Assembly (NCBI GenBank): GCA_963770635.1
Contig: CAVYQI010000006.1
Location: 806,001-870,000, forward strand
Origin: DASZIT01 sp963770635
GTDB lineage: Bacteria; Actinomycetota; Acidimicrobiia; Acidimicrobiales; RAAP-2
Reading direction: 5' to 3'
Length of the DNA: 64,000 nucleotides
Shown in pieces: positions 26,662 to 33,950 of the stretch (position 1 is the stretch's first letter; each line of letters opens with the position of its first letter). The position numbers were made by a program, and so were the translations under genes. The notes below the pieces were generated by a model that ran no database searches, was not told where the DNA came from, and worked only from the letters and a program-made list of their open reading frames with translations.

Positions 26662-27721
26662 ACTTCCTCCCAGATCCCGAGACGCGGGGGGGTCGCTGGA
26701 AAGAGCTGCGCTTCGTTCGCTACTTTCGGCAACCCAGCCGACTCAGAGAGCCCCGTTGGCTTTGCGTCCCCCCCTCGCGGGAGGTTTGCCTTTTCGTTAT
26801 CGCTACGTTCGAGACGAACGCTGAGAGTGACATCGGCAGCTATTGGTAACTACTTGAGGACCACTCAAAACGTTCAGGGAATCCCCGTGTGGGTACTTCC
26901 TGAACTTGTCCCTGCACTGGACCTTGCGAGCATTCCAACAGTTGGTTGAATCGATGATCGAGGGACTTCCAGCTCAACCGGATCGGCACGCCGGCCGGAT
27001 AGGGCTACTACCTGCTGGTCCGGTCCGCGGCCAGGCCCCCGGGATCGCCCGTCGCCGGACCCGAGCCCTCGGCGAGCGGCTTCGCGAACCGGTCGCCACC
27101 GGGCAGTCCGGCCACAGGTAGTTCCGGACCGAACCTGCCGACCGCCGCCTTGGAGAGGCGATCGCACCACCGCAGCGTTGTCGTGGTGGGCTACCGACAT
27201 AACGCGCTGGACCTGCACCGACTGTGCCCAGATCGGAGCCACATGCCACGCTATTGCTTGCGATTTCCCACATTGTTTGTCTATGCAATCAGTCACGGAT
27301 AGCCCCTGGTCACGGTGACGGATGGGGTTCTCGGCACTCACACGGTTCCTCCGAAGGACCTGGTCGGGACGGTTTCCGCCGCCTCGATCGGATATTGCCC
27401 TCGAAAACCCTACGACATTCGTACCTGAGCACGGCAGGGTCATCCCCCGGGAAAATGTAAAGCACAATCATTGTCCCGCAAGACCGTTACCTCCATACGG
27501 GTGGCGGGGACCACCCAAATACGGGGGAGGCCATCTGTGAAACCAGCGAAACGATTTGCGATTGTTGCCCCAAAACGCTGGGTCAGCGAGGGTTATCAGA
27601 CCGTGACTGACCGGTACTTCGGAGATCGTCCGCACGGGTTTGCTGGGTTCGCTAGCTTGGCGGAACGAATCTTTGTTTTTGCAGCAGGCGGAAGGCCGTA
27701 GCCGGTCGAAAGGAGTTCACC
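26662..27721. other. gene-free stretch with one repeat copy
   Basis: About 1.06 kb between the divergent GH16 and SGNH-hydrolase genes. I see no open frame with a recognisable product. Its main feature is repeat copy A at 27184-27292. On the minus strand just beyond the repeat, about 60 codons with chromosomal-looking codon use (reading LSKAAVGRFGPELPVAGLP) may be the tail of a degraded gene. The last ~50 bases carry the SGNH ribosome-binding site. Confidence 0.5.
27184..27292 (+). repeat. copy A of a ~105-bp dispersed repeat
   Basis: Starts with the 25-base block TGGTGGGCTACCGACATAAC GCGCT, identical to copy B at 32945. The second conserved block (CCACGCTATTGC.., CGATTTCCCACATTGTT) begins 62 bases from the start, exactly as in copy B, while the 38 bases between are unrelated. 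The second block contains two diverged direct repeats. Confidence 0.8.
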
Positions 27722-29077
27722 GTGTTCCGTCTCAAGGGCTTCATTGATGGCAGCGGCAGGATGTTCACCTCCACATTGAGACGACGGACAACGGCCGTGG
27801 TCACGGCGGCGATCCTGGTTTCCGTCTCGCTGCTCGTTGCCCCGTCCGCAGTCGCGTCCGCCACGACCCCGACGGTGGCGGACCATTGGGTGGCGAGCTG
27901 GACAGCAAGTCCCACCGACTCGGTGACGCCGGTCGACGCCGCCGGCTTTCTCGTCCCTGAAGTCCTCGTCAACCAGACGCTGCGCATGATCGTCACACCG
28001 CACCTCGGCGGCACGGAGTTACGCCTCCATCTCTCGAACCGTTTTGGTTACGCGCCGGCGCAGTTCGGGAACGTGACCGTCGGCGTCGAGGGGAGCGGGG
28101 CGGTCTCCGACCTCTCCCCTGTGACGTTCGGGGGAAGGGCTCAGGTCAGCGTCCCCGTTGGCCAAGACGTCGTGAGCGATCCCGTCGCCCTCACGTTCAC
28201 GGCGTTCACACCCCTGGCTGTCAGTATCTTCATGCCGGGTGTCCAGAGCTTTCCGACCAAGCACTGGAATGCCAACGCCACGTCCTTCTACACGCCTCCC
28301 GGGGCGGGTGACCTCACAACGGTTGCCAGCAATGGTCCCTTCTCTCTGCGGACCGAGGCGTGGCTGTACATCGACGGGGTCGACGTCGAGGCCCCAGCCT
28401 CCACCGCCGCCATCGTGGCATTCGGCGACTCCATCACTGACGGGTTCGTCGCCTCTACGCCGGTGAGCCTGCCCACCAGCTTGGCAATCGCCGACAAGAA
28501 CGGTCGCTATCCCGACGACCTTCAGCGCCGTATCGACGCCGCCGGTATCCCGATTTCGGTTGTGAACGCGGGAATCAGTGCCAACCGCCTGGTCAGCGAC
28601 GGTTATTCCCTACTCATGGGTGTGAGCGGCGTGCACAGGTTCCAACAAGACGCCCTCGATGTGCCGGGTGTAAAAGGTGTGATCCTTCAAGAGGGGATCA
28701 ACGATTTCGGCATCCCTCCGGCCATCACCACCCCGAACCAGCTCATCGCCGGCTACGAGGAGGTGATCGCCATGGCCCACGCCCGGGGCGTGAAGATCTG
28801 GCTGGGGACGCTACTCCCCGCCTCGAACTCCATCATCGACGGCCCAACGAGCGCACCTCTGAGCGAAATCTACCGAGAACAGGTGAACGCCTGGATCAGA
28901 AGCCAGCATCTCGCTGATGGGGTCATCGATTTCGATGCCGCACTGCGAGATCCGAATGACCCGACGGTGCTCAATCCCCGCTATTCCAGTGCGGATCATC
29001 TGCACCCGAACCTCCTTGGCTACCAAGAGATGGCCGCCACTGTGAAGCTCTCGCTCCTTGAAGCTGCTCTGTCCTAG
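27722..29077 (+). CDS. secreted SGNH/GDSL hydrolase
   Basis: A 451-residue exported esterase-fold protein. The signal peptide is near residues 20-48 (TAAILVSVSLLVAPSAVASA). A beta-rich N-terminal domain (about 55-215) precedes the SGNH domain: block I AIVAFGDSITDGF with the nucleophile Ser, block II NAGISANRL (Gly), block III LQEGINDFG (Asn), and block V SSADHLHPNLLGYQE with the catalytic Asp-x-x-His. Actinobacterial relatives are secreted lipases or carbohydrate esterases. The GTG start at 27722 follows AAAGGAG by seven bases. It pairs with the GH16 gene as a second secreted hydrolase in the accessory region. Confidence 0.9.
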   Translation: MFRLKGFIDGSGRMFTSTLRRRTTAVVTAAILVSVSLLVAPSAVASATTPTVADHWVASWTASPTDSVTPVDAAGFLVPEVLVNQTLRMIVTPHLGGTELRLHLSNRFGYAPAQFGNVTVGVEGSGAVSDLSPVTFGGRAQVSVPVGQDVVSDPVALTFTAFTPLAVSIFMPGVQSFPTKHWNANATSFYTPPGAGDLTTVASNGPFSLRTEAWLYIDGVDVEAPASTAAIVAFGDSITDGFVASTPVSLPTSLAIADKNGRYPDDLQRRIDAAGIPISVVNAGISANRLVSDGYSLLMGVSGVHRFQQDALDVPGVKGVILQEGINDFGIPPAITTPNQLIAGYEEVIAMAHARGVKIWLGTLLPASNSIIDGPTSAPLSEIYREQVNAWIRSQHLADGVIDFDAALRDPNDPTVLNPRYSSADHLHPNLLGYQEMAATVKLSLLEAALS

Positions 29078-29116
29078 CGGGTGGAGTGATCCGTCGTAAC
29101 CCTCCGTCTGCGTGTT

Positions 29117-29418
29117 TCATGTCCGCCCAAGTGGCGGGTAAGTCCAGCGCTTCTTCACCAGAGACCGGTGCCAGCCGAGGATCGTCTCCGGCGCGATGAG
29201 GACGACCCCCCAGCGCTCTCGGGGCACAAGACCGGCCAGGAGAGCGCTGAACGCACGATCGGACCAGCTGAATCGCGGACGGACGAGCTGGCGACGAAGC
29301 GCGATCAGCTGATTGCGAAGTACCATGATCCAGCGTCCTTCGCCCTGGCATCCAACCGATGGACACGAACGGCCTCGAACACGCGCCGGACGAGACGGTA
29401 GAGAAAGAACAGGGCCAT
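29117..29418 (-). pseudogene. transposase N-terminal fragment (integrase-core type)
   Basis: Remnant of a DDE integrase-type transposase. From ATG 29418 it reads FFLYRLVRRVFEAVRVHRLD. After a one-base shift near 29330 it continues VLRNQLIALRRQLVRPRF, then SDRAFSALLAGLVPRERWGV, then PETILGWHRSLVKKRWTYPP, and stops at 29117. Full-length relatives continue for about 250 residues with the catalytic core, which is missing. Clear evidence of past IS insertion in this region. Confidence 0.75.
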
Positions 29419-29694
29419 GGAGGATGAGCTTCGCCGAGCGAGTTTCGGCTGGTCAAGCCAGGTTGGGGAGTTTATGGACCCCTTCAGGCCCAGCTGGCGA
29501 CCCAAGGGTCCCTGATCGGGTCTGTGTGGCAGTTGGTTCGGCATTTTCGGGACGCGGTTATGCGGCGTCCAACTAAACAAACTGGGACATTTGACTTCCG
29601 ATGAGCGGTATCGAGCGGGGTGTACGCCTCCTCGGCGGCGATCCCGGGGCTGGATAACCGGCAATCGCGGATGGTCGAGTGAAGAGGCGAGCGG

Positions 29695-29991
29695 CTACGC
29701 GACTGCCTTGCCAACTACATACGTGCCGATCAGAGCTGCGGCCATCAGAACGACCCAGACGTCCGTAATGCGGCAGAGGAACAGGGGTGCGCCCCTGACT
29801 TCCATGAATTCTCGCATGATGATTCGCACCTTGACACAGGCCAAGCCAATGGCAGCCACGGTGACAACCGTGCTCGCCACCACAAGTCCACCCTTGTCGA
29901 CGGAATGGTCCATCCAGAGGTAAAGCAGGGAGATCGCGACCAAAACGAGCCACACCGTAAAGAGCCGCTTATCGAAAGCAACTTTCATCAC
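29695..29991 (-). CDS. cytochrome c oxidase subunit IV-type membrane protein (NorF-like)
   Basis: A 98-residue protein with three hydrophobic helices (LFTVWLVLVAISLLYLWM; GLVVASTVVTVAAIGLACV; VWVVLMAAALIGTYVV), matching the prokaryotic COX IV/NorF family. KVRIIMREFMEVRGAP between helices 2 and 3 is the family signature. It follows the subunit III gene without a gap. No catalytic subunit I is present nearby. Confidence 0.8.
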   Translation of the reverse strand: MMKVAFDKRLFTVWLVLVAISLLYLWMDHSVDKGGLVVASTVVTVAAIGLACVKVRIIMREFMEVRGAPLFLCRITDVWVVLMAAALIGTYVVGKAVA

Positions 29992-30582
29992 TCACCTCAC
30001 CACGTACAGCAGAGCGAAGATCAGGACCCAAAGGAAATCGACGGTATGCCAATACGTCGCGCATGTCTCAACCGTCTCTTGAGACCGCTTCTTTGGAGCC
30101 GATAGCTGATTGACCAGGACGCCAAGAACGAAGAATCCCATCAGCAAGTGGAGGAGGTGGATACCCGTCAAAAAGAAGTAGTACTGAAAGAACCCGCTGC
30201 TCGTAAGCGTGTGACCCGCATGGATGAGCCTGGTCCACTCGATGATCTTGAGCGCCAGGAAAAGAATGCCGCATCCGGCCGCGAGTAGCACGTCCCGTCT
30301 GGCCTCAACGTATCGTCCGGCGCGGGCGTACTGAACGCTCCGAGCCACTGCCCAAGAGCTGGTCAGAAGGACGACCGTTTCGAGAACCCCGAGTCCGAGT
30401 AAGAGGTGGGACTGGGACTGAAGGAAGGCGCTTTCGTGCTGGGTGCGAACAAATAGGTAGACGCAGAAATACGAGGTGAAGACCAAAGATTCGAACAGTA
30501 CGAAGAACCACATGTCCGGCTGACCCGGAATGTGCTTGGTTCGCCCCGCCTTGTCCTCGACCACCTCAGCAGTGGTTGTCAC
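29992..30582 (-). CDS. cytochrome c oxidase subunit III-like protein (NorE-like)
   Basis: A 196-residue, five-helix protein of the heme-copper oxidase subunit III family: GQPDMWFFVLFESLVFTSYF, LLGLGVLETVVLLTSSWAVA, FLTGIHLLHLLMGFFVLGVL and ATYWHTVDFLWVLIFALLYV, the last being the conserved YWHxVDxVW motif. Short N-terminus and five helices resemble NorE of nitric oxide reductase clusters. GTG 30582 overlaps the stop of the upstream membrane gene (GTGA). Confidence 0.88.
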   Translation of the reverse strand: MTTTAEVVEDKAGRTKHIPGQPDMWFFVLFESLVFTSYFCVYLFVRTQHESAFLQSQSHLLLGLGVLETVVLLTSSWAVARSVQYARAGRYVEARRDVLLAAGCGILFLALKIIEWTRLIHAGHTLTSSGFFQYYFFLTGIHLLHLLMGFFVLGVLVNQLSAPKKRSQETVETCATYWHTVDFLWVLIFALLYVVR

Positions 30583-31355
30583 GAAACCACCGCCTCCACC
30601 GCAGCAGGCGTGGGAATGCCCTTCGGTGGGTGGTCAGGCATGGGGCCGACGCCGAAGTCATCACGAAGGACGACTTGCCTGAGTAGGTAGATGAACACGG
30701 CGGTGTAGGGGGCCCATACGGCGACGTCGATCCACCAAACAACGGCGCCGTTCCACGCAAAGGCTCCTCTGTAAAAGATCCACGAGGCCGCGGTGACCAC
30801 CTCGGTCAGGGCGTTACAGAGGTTCCAGTAGCCGAACCATTTCGGGAACACGCGGTTCGTGTCGAGCAAGATCGCTGCCATCCAGATCAACGAACCGACG
30901 AGAAAGACCCCCATCGTCCCCGCGAACGACAGAAAGCCAAGGTCATATAGCCATTGTTGGATGGCCGGGTCGCGGGCTGGGCGCATGGCACCGGTTGTCA
31001 TGGCCACGCAGATGAAGAGGAAGCCCGGCACCGCGCTGACCGCGTACAAGAGGAGATACGAATGGGCAAAGGCGCGGCTGACGGACATACGCCGGATCGA
31101 GTAGGAGATCAAGGCGATCGCCGTCGCGGAGAGGCCTCCGGTTACGAAGACCAAAGCAAACCCGATTAACAACCTGTCGTGACGACCGGCGAACCATTGC
31201 ACAACCTCCTGTTGATTGAGCCACGGCTTGCCAGGAGGTTGCGTCCGAGTCACGACGAAGAAGAGGAAGCCGTAGAGACAGTAGAAAGTGACCGTCGAAT
31301 ACCACGCGAACCAAAGCTCGCGCTTCGGGCCATGTCGCCAGGCAAGGAGCGTCAC
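30579..31355 (-). CDS. polytopic membrane protein, paralogue of the next gene
   Basis: A 258-residue protein with about six helices (STVTFYCLYGFLFFVVTRTQ; LLIGFALVFVTGGLSATAIA; SYLLLYAVSAVPGFLFICVA; FLSFAGTMGVFLVGSLIWMA; WGYW-type NLCNALTEVVTAASWIFY; WIDVAVWAPYTAVFIYLL). LYDLGFLSFAG, FPKWFGYWN and GAFAWNG align with LYNDLGWITFTCG, FPRWVGYFN and GPFAWNG of the upstream gene, so the two are paralogues. GTG 31355 overlaps the upstream stop. Function unknown; the operon suggests an accessory role to a respiratory oxidase or NO reductase. Confidence 0.75.
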   Translation of the reverse strand: MTLLAWRHGPKRELWFAWYSTVTFYCLYGFLFFVVTRTQPPGKPWLNQQEVVQWFAGRHDRLLIGFALVFVTGGLSATAIALISYSIRRMSVSRAFAHSYLLLYAVSAVPGFLFICVAMTTGAMRPARDPAIQQWLYDLGFLSFAGTMGVFLVGSLIWMAAILLDTNRVFPKWFGYWNLCNALTEVVTAASWIFYRGAFAWNGAVVWWIDVAVWAPYTAVFIYLLRQVVLRDDFGVGPMPDHPPKGIPTPAAVEAVVS

Positions 31356-32032
31356 GCGAATCCCTCGAGCAGTTTGTGATCCCGTTCGACCGCCCGCCCC
31401 AAGACGATCGCCATCACGACCAGCCAAAGGGCAATGGCGATGTTCTTCAGCCAGAATCCAAAGAAGCCGTTCCAGGCAAACGGCCCGCTGAGAGTCAATC
31501 CAGCGAAGCCCGCCGGCACGAGGGCGATGGCGATGGCGACGTTGAAGTACCCGACCCATCGGGGGAACACCGGTACCGCCTGTTGGTCGAAGTAGATCGC
31601 CAGCGCCAGGAACAAGCATAGGCAAATGAGGAACGGCACTCCACAGGTGAAGGTGATCCACCCGAGATCGTTGTAAAGCTGTGTGAGGGCGGGAGCCCGA
31701 TCCGGCCGAAAGGCGGCTAGGAGCCAGAACACCGTCGCGGTGAGAAATGCGATGGGCGCAGCAGCGGCGACGCCGATCACGCAGTAGCGCATAACCGGCG
31801 TGCGATGGGCCATTCCACGCATGCGCTCGACGATCAGCATCATGATCGGAATCAACGCTACGCAGAACCAGTTCAGGAGGATCATGCTCCAACGAACGCT
31901 GGAGGTGTGTTGACTGTAGAAGGCAGCGACCGCTCTAGGGGACATCAGGGGAGACATGGGTGGCCGAAAACCGGGAAAGAGGAAGAATGCTGCGATCCAT
32001 ATGATCGCAACGAACGGCAACGTCCAGAACAT
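31352..32032 (-). CDS. polytopic membrane protein, first gene of the oxidase-like operon
   Basis: About 226 residues from ATG 32032 with some six helices: LPFVAIIWIAAFFLFPGFRP, WSMILLNWFCVALIPIMMLI, VMRYCVIGVAAAAPIAFLTA, WITFTCGVPFLICLCLFLAL, FNVAIAIALVPAGFAGLTLS and NIAIALWLVVMAIVLG. The frame is open further upstream and a start about 30 codons earlier is possible. It is a paralogue of the following gene. The operon (this gene, paralogue, COX III-like, COX IV-like) is transcribed away from a TetR regulator, which probably controls it. Confidence 0.72.
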   Translation of the reverse strand: MFWTLPFVAIIWIAAFFLFPGFRPPMSPLMSPRAVAAFYSQHTSSVRWSMILLNWFCVALIPIMMLIVERMRGMAHRTPVMRYCVIGVAAAAPIAFLTATVFWLLAAFRPDRAPALTQLYNDLGWITFTCGVPFLICLCLFLALAIYFDQQAVPVFPRWVGYFNVAIAIALVPAGFAGLTLSGPFAWNGFFGFWLKNIAIALWLVVMAIVLGRAVERDHKLLEGFA

Positions 32033-32170
32033 GACCCGTTCGCCGGCGGTGCTCTTTGCCAGCGGCGGAGTCGCATCGTTGGTGAATGCGCCGCCGGTCA
32101 ACGGTTCTCCATCCGGGCCCCCAGCCTTATCCAATGCAGCCGTGGATAGACATCTGACTACCCGGTGGCA

Positions 32171-32188
32171 GACTATACATATGACTAT
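32171..32188 (+). promoter_or_regulatory. direct repeat GACTAT, possible TetR operator or promoter element
   Basis: In the 220-base gap between the divergent membrane operon and TetR gene, GACTAT occurs at 32171 and 32183 (12-base period), with a partial third copy GACTA at 32156. The AT-rich TATACATAT between them could serve as a -10 element. Binding by the TetR protein is inference from position only. Confidence 0.35.
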
Positions 32189-32252
32189 CCTGCATTCAAG
32201 TGAGGAGCGCCACCAGGGTTCAACGGGCGTTAGCCCTAGACAGAGGCCCAGC

Positions 32253-32828
32253 GTGACTTCATCGAACCCCATAGTGCGCGCTTCGGAACCCACGGCTGCC
32301 CAGTGGCGAGTCATCACCGCTGCCCTCAAGCTCTTCTCCGAGCACGGCGTTGGCGGCACGTCGCTGCGCATGATCTCCGCCGAACTTGGTGTCACTGTCG
32401 CGGCTGTGTACCACCAGTACCACACAAAGGACGAGATCATTTTCGCCGCTGTTGAGAGTCAGCTGCGCCGCTTAAAAGATGTTGTGGACGCCGCCGAATC
32501 CGAGCCGACAACCTTGCGTGCTCGTGAGGCGTTAATCACCGGGATCGTCGAACTGGCGATCGGGGTTGGCGGGAGCATGACCGCGGTCTTGAATGACCCT
32601 GCCGTGACGGGGTCCTTTAGCCGCCATGGTGGCTACCGGGAACTCCTGCGCCGCATCCGTTCGGTGCTTATGGGTGAGGCCAATACGAAGGAGTCACGAA
32701 TACGAATCGCCACACTTCTGGCAGCCATCAACGGCACCGCTACCCACCCCCTTGTGGCTCACTTTGACGATGAAACGCTGCGCGCCGAGCTTCTTAACAT
32801 TGCCCACCGACTCGTACCGCGTGACTGA
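32253..32828 (+). CDS. TetR-family transcriptional regulator
   Basis: A 191-residue regulator. The N-terminal helix-turn-helix reads VITAALKLFSEHGVGGTSLR, then MISAELGVTVAAVYHQYHTK and DEIIFAAVE, the standard TetR DNA-binding unit; the C-terminal ligand domain is not assignable. GTG 32253 gives the usual 13 residues before the first helix; ATG 32181 is possible but would put the repeat element inside the gene. It is divergent from the oxidase-like operon, the classic layout for local repression. Confidence 0.85.
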   Translation: MTSSNPIVRASEPTAAQWRVITAALKLFSEHGVGGTSLRMISAELGVTVAAVYHQYHTKDEIIFAAVESQLRRLKDVVDAAESEPTTLRAREALITGIVELAIGVGGSMTAVLNDPAVTGSFSRHGGYRELLRRIRSVLMGEANTKESRIRIATLLAAINGTATHPLVAHFDDETLRAELLNIAHRLVPRD

Positions 32829-33220
32829 GTGACCCCCCGGCAGCTGTCGAGATCTTCACCTCAGGCTGACCATACGACATGTGCCGCCCCGCCCCCCCTC
32901 GGGATTCGGTCCGCATCCTGGTTGGGTGGGTGGTTGGTTGGTATTGGTGGGCTACCGACATAACGCGCTTGACCGGGGTGTAAGACAACCCAGTCAGAGC
33001 AATTTCCCACGCTATGGCTCTCGATTTCCCACATTGTTGCTACTGCAACTAAATGCGTGAAGTCCCTTAACGGTGAACGCTCTCGATCTGAGTGCCAACC
33101 TATTGGGTCTGGCTCAGACGGATCTCACTGTGGCCTCGTCGCAGAGCGACATTTCTGGCTGCTCATAGCCGGACCGTTCGATCCGTTGTGGTTGCCCCGA
33201 CTGACAAGGAGGTGCTGGAG
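32829..33220. other. intergenic stretch with repeat copy B
   Basis: About 390 bases after the TetR gene. A run of GGTT-type repeats (TGGTTGGGTGGGTGGTTGGT orientation varies) at 32920-32948 leads into repeat copy B. The end carries the strong AAGGAGG site of the lipoprotein gene. No open frame here has a recognisable product. Confidence 0.5.
32945..33055 (+). repeat. copy B of a ~105-bp dispersed repeat
   Basis: Shares 25 identical bases (TGGTGGGCTACCGACATAAC and GCGCT) with copy A, and CTTGACC with copy C. The second block shows an internal direct repeat best here: TTTCCCACGCTATGGCT and TTTCCCACATTGTTGCT, starts 22 bases apart (about 33004 and 33026), followed by ACTGCAACTA. Confidence 0.8.
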
Positions 33221-33625
33221 GTGCGGTGGGAAAGGGTTGGGCTCATGGTTGGAGCCTCGCTTGCTGTGGTGATGACGACGGCATGTGGATCTCCCAAGGT
33301 CCATGCGACCACCGCGTCGACAACAACAACGACCATTCCCACTCAGGTTCCCAATAACCCAAGCGTGCGCCAAGAAGTCTCGGTGACTTCGTGCGCAGAT
33401 TCGCCGGGCGGCTGGGAAGCTGGGGGGACGGTCACGAACCGATTGAATCACACCGCGACGTTCAAGATCACCGTTTTCTTCACGAACAGCGGCGCGACGG
33501 ACCTTGCATTTGGGTCGATCTCTGAGACAGTGGGTAGCGGCAAGGCCATGACCTGGCTGACGAAGGCAACGTTTAGTGCTCCTACCACGGTTCTCTGCGT
33601 GTTACGCGGAGTCGACACGACCTGA
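33221..33625 (+). CDS. small lipoprotein
   Basis: A 134-residue predicted lipoprotein. Start GTG 33221 is set by AAGGAGG eight bases upstream. The signal peptide GLMVGASLAVVMTTACGSP ends in a lipobox with Cys near residue 22, followed by a Thr-rich spacer. The mature domain (about 45-134, VTSCADSPGGWEAGGTVTNR, FKITVFFTNSGATDLAFGS, KAMTWLTKATF) resembles the FxLYD-type beta sandwich of surface proteins. No function can be given. It precedes the Hsp70-TIR gene on the same strand, 325 bases away. Confidence 0.75.
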   Translation: MRWERVGLMVGASLAVVMTTACGSPKVHATTASTTTTTIPTQVPNNPSVRQEVSVTSCADSPGGWEAGGTVTNRLNHTATFKITVFFTNSGATDLAFGSISETVGSGKAMTWLTKATFSAPTTVLCVLRGVDTT

Positions 33626-33950
33626 CTCCATGTGGGAACTAATGAGTCGGCTTATATAACCGGCCGTATCGCCGCCTATCGATCAGCGCACTCGGTCTCA
33701 GTCTCCCCTACCGAACTCAAACTGACGACGCTTCACGGCGGAATCGAGCATTCTCGTCGCGGCCACCTCAGTAGTACTTTTTTGACTCGGACCACTGACA
33801 ACCCCCTGAAGACTATGGACAACAACTTCTGTTCGGACGAGTTGCCATTGGCAACCAGTGGCGAAGCGGTGAATCCGCCAACCAAATGGTGAGGACGCAT
33901 TTTTGCCCATAAGATCCTCCGGGCACCCAGCGGAGAGCGGAGGTGCAGGT

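Noticed and set aside
26874..27467. 197-codon minus-strand open frame across repeat copy A
   Set aside because: The product is Arg/Gly/Ser-rich without motifs and spans the repeat; not a convincing gene.
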